Of a stretch of DNA of 64,000 nt, positions 58,207 to 64,000 are shown piece after piece (position 1 is the first letter of the stretch; the number at the start of each line of letters is the position of its first letter). The notes beneath the pieces were generated by a model. It had not been told where the DNA came from, searched no databases, and was given only the letters and a program-made list of their open reading frames with translations. Source of the stretch: Iris pallida (Eukaryota > Streptophyta > Magnoliopsida > Asparagales > Iridaceae); NCBI GenBank assembly GCA_029216955.1, contig JANAVB010016200.1:319001-383000 (forward strand), in the 5' to 3' direction. The translations under genes and the position numbers were made by a program.

Positions 58207-59745
58207 TGACCTAGCGGCTGATCAGGGTCAGCCGCTACTGCTATTTCGTTGGGGAGGCATGGAGTTGAGTCTAGGGAGTGCCTTTTTGCTCGTCTCATCT
58301 CGGCGGGAGGGGATGACGAGCATTTTCTGTAGTCTGGGGAGTTTGTCTGTGACTTGGGGATAGGCGCTTTGCGAGCCAGTCTCTTCCATGAATACTTGTT
58401 GGAGGGAGTTTGGATGATGCATCCCTGTTCTGCGATGATTAGGGACGATGAGTTGGAAATAGGGAGGAGGGAGGACTTGCCGCTTATTTTTCTTGAGAGG
58501 TCGACTGCGGCGTCTTCAGTTATGGAGTGTTGATGCCCAAGTAATTCTTCTTTCGAGTTTTCTTAGTATAGTGGCATCCCGTTGAGGTGAATGTCTTGTT
58601 CAGCAAAAGAGACATATGTCTCCATCACAATAGTGTGGTCGTTATCCCGGGAATCAATTGATTCGATGATGATTTGATTAAATACCGCACTTTGATTGGT
58701 GTTTTGTTGATTTCTGTGCAACTGCTGGGTGTTGATGCTGGGAGGTGGACCAGACTGGCGTTTGTGTGGGGGGATGTATGTCATCACCTGTCAGTTAAGG
58801 GGGGCTTCTGTGGAGAGTGGAAAGACTTGTGTTGGAGGGGTATTGTTGTCGTTCGGAATTCAGATGATCTTGCCTTGGAGAATTCGGATGCTGATGTGGG
58901 AGGGGGTTGACTGTAGAGGTGCTTTCTCCATTCGTGGTACAGCGTCCCGTTTGGCGTAGGTTGTCCACTTTGTAGTCTTCTTCGTTGATCCTGGGCTGCA
59001 ACAATTCTGATATTCTTGCTTTTTCAGTAGCAGTCCAGTCTTCATCGATCATAGACGTGATGGTTTCTTTCTCTTTGCATACCGCATAAGAATGACCGAC
59101 TCTAGCGCAGAAGGTGCATAGCCGGGGGAGACGTTCATATTTCACCACAACCTTCCCTAGTGGTATACCATCGACACTAGTGGAGATTAATTTTTTCAGT
59201 GGCTTGGTAATATCGATGAGAACTTTGATGCGGGCAAAGGTTTTCTACTTGAGTACCTCTCCTTTCGAAACAGCCCGAGGCGATCCCAGCGCCTCCGAGA
59301 TACGGGAGACGGCTTTTGCATTTAAGAATCTTGGGGGTAGTTTATGGAGTTGAATCCATAAGTCGGTGTAGTTGAAGTCGTATTCCTCGGGGAGCTTGCT
59401 TGGATCACATCTCTCAACCGCCAAGAGTTTCTCGTTAATACTCCAGGGCACATCTCTAAGGATTCTGTCGACAGTCGCTACGGAGTCCAGTCTTATGATA
59501 AAGGAGTTTGCTTCCAGATCCAGATCTGATACTAAGGCTTGGTCCATCAGCTTCCACAGTTTTGTGAGGATGGAGGCGATGGCTGAGTTTGTGAATCGCC
59601 GGGAAGAGAATGGTTTAATGGTTAAGGAAGATTTCCAGTGGTCGGCCACCAGGCTCTCCCTAGCCGAGAGGGATATGGTATCGGCTGGCCCTTGAAGCGA
59701 GAAGAGTGTCGCCATCTTTTCAATGACGTCTTTGTATGTCGCCAT
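58200..59745 (-). pseudogene. LINE ORF1: RNA-binding protein with DUF4283-like domain and CCHC knuckle
   Basis: A true ATG at 59745 begins MATYKDVIEKMATLF. The N-terminal region (FIIRLDSVATVDRILRDVPW.., DLWIQLHKLPPRFLNAKAV) matches DUF4283 of plant L1 ORF1. A TAG stop cuts it at about 59243. The same frame then goes on to MVKYERLPRLCTFCARVGHSYAVC, a CCHC zinc knuckle (about 59105-59148). A frameshift near 58790 and a TAA near 58563 follow. The C-terminal frame then runs open (WKRLARKAPIPKS..) to TGT-TAA at 58200, overlapping the ORF2 ATG. It coated the LINE RNA. Confidence 0.85.
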
Positions 59746-59989
59746 GGATCAGGGAGAACTAGTTTTGAGTAGGCGATTGGTTATGGAGGAGAAGATGAAG
59801 GTTGGTAGGAGATGTTGACGGAGTAGGTTGCGGACGTGGGAAGGGGGAGGGGGAAGAAGGGGGGAGGGGGGATAGCAGAGGAGAGGAAAGGCGCAGCAGA
59901 GGCGGGGAAGAAGATCAGCGAGAAAGCAAAAAACCCTACCGCATCAGAGCGCCGCTAGGGTTTTTCGGAGAGCAAATCCCAATATTTGC

Positions 59990-60000
59990 GCTGCTGATTA
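59990..60000. repeat. Target-site duplication of the LINE, right copy
   Basis: GCTGCTGATTA, as at 54055-54065. Confidence 0.93.
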
Positions 60001-61850
60001 ATGAGGGGTTGTTTTCGAATATCAGTACATCATATGAATACACATGTAGAGTATACATGTACGTATATAAGCCTGTAGTATAATCTTATTTTGGAGAACA
60101 ACATCTTATAAAAATACATGTACTATTATTAAATAATAATTTCATTTATATCATTACAGTATTATTAGTTATATATTTTCATGTGTTAGCTACCTTCCAA
60201 TGCAGGCTTAATATTTTTTTTTCAGGCTTAACTGTTAAGACTATGGGTTTTTGCGTATTTTATTTTTTGTAATATATATGTTGGGATGGCTTAACTGTTA
60301 AGACTATGGGTTACCAAGCAATTAAGAGTTTGGGCTTAAAACTCTTGGACTATATTTAGTATAGGATGGGCTAATATGTATATAGGTTTATTTTATAAAC
60401 ACTGTTATTTAATTATTTGTATATATATAAATAGTTGGGATTTCTCTATATAAGGTAGGATTTGGGCTTTAAATATGCTTTATATAAATTATATTTTCTA
60501 AGATTTACTTTATGTTAAAACGGTATATTTTCTAAAACATGTTTAACAAACAAAATGGGTTGGGGCTTTGGACATTGGGGGGCTTATTTGCTACCCATTA
60601 TCTATGGGCTTGGGCTTTAGTTTAATAGGCTTTGGCTCTAATGTTATAAACATTTTGAGATATGACAAATGTCGTTTCAACTTTGGGTTAAATATATGTA
60701 TATTATTATTTTTTATTATTTTGTCTTTCAACTATATGTGTTCAAGTAGTAGACTTATATTGGGGCCTAAAATAATCTTTTGGTATTTTACACCTAATAG
60801 TTCTAAATTATTTCTAAATAATGTTTTGAATAGATATTATTTTATGGAGCTATAAATAATTTCTTAGAATTCTATATATTTATTCACAAGTATTTTGATT
60901 AAGTAAAAGTATAGTTTTAATATCATCATAGATAAATTTCTGAAATATGTTTATATATTTATGGGGGACAATCCTTAATCAATTTCCTTCTAATTAGAAT
61001 AGTAAATCCTAAAGTGTGACTAACCGTATCCTCATTTCTTTGGGTCCTTGGACCCCTTCATATCCACCCTAGGCTAACTGGACTGTGCTGGACCCAACAA
61101 GATAGTTTGTTTTACAAGCTAAGGACCTCAGGCAAGTGCACTTTCTGATAGCATTTCGATTCATAGTAGTTTATACATTTCATGTTTGTACATATGTCTT
61201 GCTGCTTGTTGACACGCTCGTCACACGAAAATTAGTATCATGGATCTCTACTTACTATATTTTGTGATTGTCATGTTTTCGTGTTTCGTGACTTGTTCGA
61301 GTCCATGAGTACTAGTCGGGAGGGGAAATATCTTAGTAGACGTGTGAACTACCCCTTATCCATCCCCCGTGTCTTTCGTGGAGAATAGTAGCTGCACGCG
61401 ACACGTGCAGGGTGCCGAATTTATCCCTAGCCGTTCACATGTCAAAATTGATATTTCAAAACATATAAATAGTTGCCTTTTATTTATTTCCTTGTCTTCT
61501 TCACCGCTTGCCATGACATCAGTTACTTTCTAGTTTTCATCTTACATATGTTATTTTTATGTCTTGTGAATTCTATTGTGTTTTTGTATTGTCGTCGGTT
61601 TGTGTGCTTGTTCCATTCCTGACTGGAAACCAACATTTTTTAGGTTAGCTGTTGCTTCACTTAGCATTGGAAGATACGGGTGTACTTGCAGACCAAAACC
61701 CAAAAATTAGATAAATATGATATCATTTTTATTACTTGCAATAACTTTGTACTTTTCTTTAAATGTAAATCTTGTAATAATTTGTAGATTTGATTTAATA
61801 ATGTGAATGAGCAATAAATGTTATATTTTTTGATTTTGAGCATCTTGGCC
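60001..61850. other. Rest of solo LTR B, no gene
   Basis: AT-rich sequence with repeated phrases (GGCTTAACTGTTAAGACTATGGGTT at about 60227 and 60289). A plus-strand 95-codon ORF (60568-60855) has no domain. Confidence 0.6.
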
Positions 61851-61861
61851 GTGACAGCGTT

Positions 61862-61884
61862 CTACCGTTGACTCTGCGGCGTAG
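61862..61884 (+). ncRNA. U5-end RNA hairpin, solo LTR B
   Basis: CTACCGTTG / CGGCGTAG; two C-to-T changes turn G-C pairs into G-U pairs, so the RNA stem survives. Confidence 0.5.
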
Positions 61885-61933
61885 GCTGGCTTGGACACAT
61901 CTCGTATCTGAAAAGTGGATGCGGGTCGTGACA

Positions 61934-64000
61934 CCCTAGAACCAGAATACTGGCAAGTAACGGACCAGGCCAACTACGTATACCGAAGTACTCCAGTACT
62001 GCGAAATAACGTATAAGCTGTATAGATGGAGGTCACTGCTACAAACCAACAGTCAATCCTAGGTCGCATAATCCTAGATAATCTCACTCTCAAGCAAGAA
62101 GTAAGGTACAAAAATATGATCATCAGGCATATAAGACAATAAAGCGTCCCAAACTATAATATATAGATAATCATGAAGCTAGTAATACAAAATAAAGAAC
62201 TAGCGAGATTAGGTAATACATGATCAACTCTAGCTGCAGTCTAGAAATATATCATCATGTCTAAGCCCGTAGGCCAAAAGTCAAGTCCAAAACAGGAGAT
62301 AAACACGTGCTCGGTGGCTAAACGCCTCAAAAGAATATGTACAGAAAAGAGTGGATAAGAGAAAGAACACCACCCAAGCCCCCTGGTGCTCCGGGTGGTC
62401 ACCATCGAGTGGAAGGTCCGGAAGATCCTCTGGCTCCTCAACTAAATCTGGTCAATACAAAATAGTGGGGTCAGACCCCCAATAGCAAGTACCACAAAGG
62501 AAGTCAAACTATGAACTAAAACCAGCATATAATTCATAATATCTCTAAAATAAAGTAGTAAAAAGACTAGAATAATATGGTACCACAGTGTATACGAAAG
62601 GAAACTGAAAACATGTAAGGAAATAGTAAGTAAATATGTAGAATAAATGGGGCATGTGAGCCTGTGGTAAAAGCCGCGCATGTAGTAGGAGGATTAGTAT
62701 GTAAGGAATGATGGAAAACTAAGTACTGCAAATAAGATAAACTGGAGAAAGACTAAACTAGATAGGAATGGACTCCATACATCAATCACGGCCAAGCACG
62801 AAAAAGAAACACAGTAGACCAGCATAGCATGTACTTTAGAGCAATATGTAAGAAGAATTTAGGAATCCAAATCAAAATTAGAGTTTATACAACTTGGGTA
62901 CTGGAACGGAATTCCGACGGTACACATCGGTATACCGACGATATGCCGATTATCTTCACAGCAACTCTCAAGTAAAAATATAGGCTTACAATCGGAATTT
63001 TGGCGGTACACATCGGTATACCGGCGGTATGCCGATTATCTTCACAGCAACTTTCAAGTTAACATATACCACAATATCGGTATTCAGTCGGTACATATTG
63101 GTATACCGACGGTATATCGATTCTGGCCGAGAAGCAATACTAAAGGCTAGAAATGAGTCCCAAAAACCAAAACTCGTTCCGGAAGTTGTTAAAACCAGTA
63201 CAACCATGAAAACAATACTAGAGGAAGGTCGTACCTAGCATGTATACTTAGTCTTATGGCAATCACTTCGGTATCGTTTTCGAAACAGAGTTTTCCTACA
63301 AGAAAAAGTAAATGGAAATAGCAAATAATGAAAGCCTAGCTCAGACCAAATTTCTAGAACGGACAAAATGACCATTTTCATGAGAGAAACATATTTAGTA
63401 AAGCAAGTAGTAGAAAGTACTAGACTACCAAGGCAACGTAAAACAAAAACCACCACAAAGCAATAAGGACGTCCAGTAATTTTGTAAGATGTACTTGCCT
63501 AATAGAGGTCTGAGCCTAAACTTCAAATCCAGCACCAAGAGGGGTTCAGAAACCACACTCTGAGGTCTCGAGACCAAGCTCCAAGCTCCCGAGGAATACG
63601 GAGTAGAAACGAAAAGAAATGAAGAGTGGAAAGAGAAAGTAAAAAGAGAACATGAAAGGAAATCAAATCATATATATAGAGAGAGGGTGAATTAATTATG
63701 ATCGTCCGATCGCGATCCACGACTCGATCAGAATTAACCTCAATCGTTCAGAAGAAAACTAAGAAACCAATGGATAATAGAATGTATCAACACTATTCAT
63801 CAAAATATCTAAACACTATTCATGAAAATATCTGAACGAAAATATCTCAAAAAAATATCTCTAAAGTGGAAATCCTGTCCGAACGGCATTCCGTCGGAAT
63901 AGATCGGTAAACCCGCGGTATGCCGGTCTCACAGAAAATGCTCAAAAATCAAGTTTTCTTCCGGTTCTCCAAAATCCAAGAAAATATAGAATACGATATA
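61934..64000 (-). repeat. E3 5' LTR, remainder (incomplete at the window end)
   Basis: Resumes at GAACCAGAATACTGGC after the changed TSD CCCTA and follows the left LTR to about its position 46813. Carries the 656-bp deletion at 62792-62798, the palindrome repeats (62928-63108) and the TATA at about 63669-63678. Confidence 0.9.

Larger units (their letters stand above)
54066..59989 (-). mobile_element. L1-type LINE, 5924 bp, near full length
   Basis: Flanked by an 11-bp TSD. On the minus strand: a 5' UTR of about 245 bp (with AAAACCCTAGCGGCG), ORF1 59745-58200, ORF2 58206-54092 and a short 3' UTR ending in a run of A (plus strand GTTTTTTT at 54066). The TSD plus near-complete 5' end indicate insertion by target-primed reverse transcription without strong truncation. 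Confidence 0.94.
51946..61933 (+). mobile_element. Solo LTR B, opposite orientation, with a LINE inside
   Basis: In its own coding sense TGTAACTCCTATTCC..GCGGGTCGTGACA on the plus strand. The right end (61620-61933) is the reverse complement of the start of solo LTR A, and the left end matches A's other end. Without the LINE and its TSD it is about 4.05 kb. No retrotransposon genes belong to it, so it is a solo LTR. A GC-rich patch at 53150-53900 holds overlapping ORFs on both strands that I do not consider genes. Confidence 0.85.
44090..64000 (-). mobile_element. E3: Ty3/gypsy retrotransposon with a solo LTR and a LINE nested in its 5' LTR (runs off the window)
   Basis: Left LTR 44090-46860, internal region 46861-51933, right LTR from 51934, resumed at 61934 after the nested insertion and reaching the window end about 50 bp short of its expected terminus. 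Genes on the minus strand in gypsy order, related to but distinct from E1. Every coding block is interrupted. Confidence 0.92.

Noticed and set aside
1..64000. tRNA or rRNA genes, or CRISPR arrays
   Set aside because: No cloverleaf-type or rRNA sequence recognised by eye. The spaced repeats seen are LTR minisatellites and subterminal repeats of transposons.

Overview
This window is a repeat-dense, AT-rich stretch of a flowering-plant nuclear genome. The evidence is Ty3/gypsy chromovirus-type polyproteins, CACTA (En/Spm) transposons with TNPA/TNPD-type genes, a plant L1-type LINE, W-box and G-box motifs and GT-AG introns. I found no complete host gene and cannot name the species. Almost everything is transposable-element DNA in nested layers, and most boundaries can be fixed to the base from target-site duplications (TSDs).

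Layout. 1-2911: partial gypsy-type LTR running off the left edge. 2912-3682 (continuing at 26437): older flanking DNA, perhaps a copia-like remnant. 3683-26436: gypsy element E1 (TSD GGATC), coded on the minus strand, with decayed gag-pol at 7378-12172. A 10.35-kb CACTA transposon, CACTA-1 (15007-25355, TSD AGA), sits inside its 5' LTR. 26442-27956: AT-rich DNA with a 333-bp tandem duplication and one orphan exon. 27957 to about 32862 and probably on to 39934: remains of a second CACTA element carrying a Ulp1-type protease. It is interrupted by E2 (32863-38670, TSD AAATG), a non-autonomous LTR element with two 2626-bp LTRs and only 556 bp between them. 39935-43157: solo LTR (TSD AGACT). 43158-44089: no recognisable gene. 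44090 to beyond 64000: gypsy element E3 on the minus strand. Its 5' LTR was hit 12 bp from its end by an oppositely oriented solo LTR (51946-61933), which in turn carries a 5.9-kb LINE (54066-59989, 11-bp TSD).

How the parts work. In E1 and E3 the minus-strand order is 5' LTR (higher coordinates), primer-site-like motif, gag, protease, RT, RNase H, integrase with a chromodomain-like tail, polypurine tract, 3' LTR (lower coordinates). All coding regions carry nonsense or frameshift changes; CACTA-1's TNPA-like gene is the least damaged, with one stop in five recognisable exons.

Most interesting signals: (1) a precise in-frame 75-bp GT-AG intron in E1's integrase, absent from E3; (2) a hairpin at the U5 end shared by several otherwise different LTRs, with paired changes; (3) an unusual shared primer-site-like motif 8-10 nt inside the 5' LTR of E1, E2 and E3; (4) the compact E2 element with a 46-codon gag-start relic; (5) a 94-bp pre-miRNA-like hairpin upstream of the CACTA-1 transposase gene.
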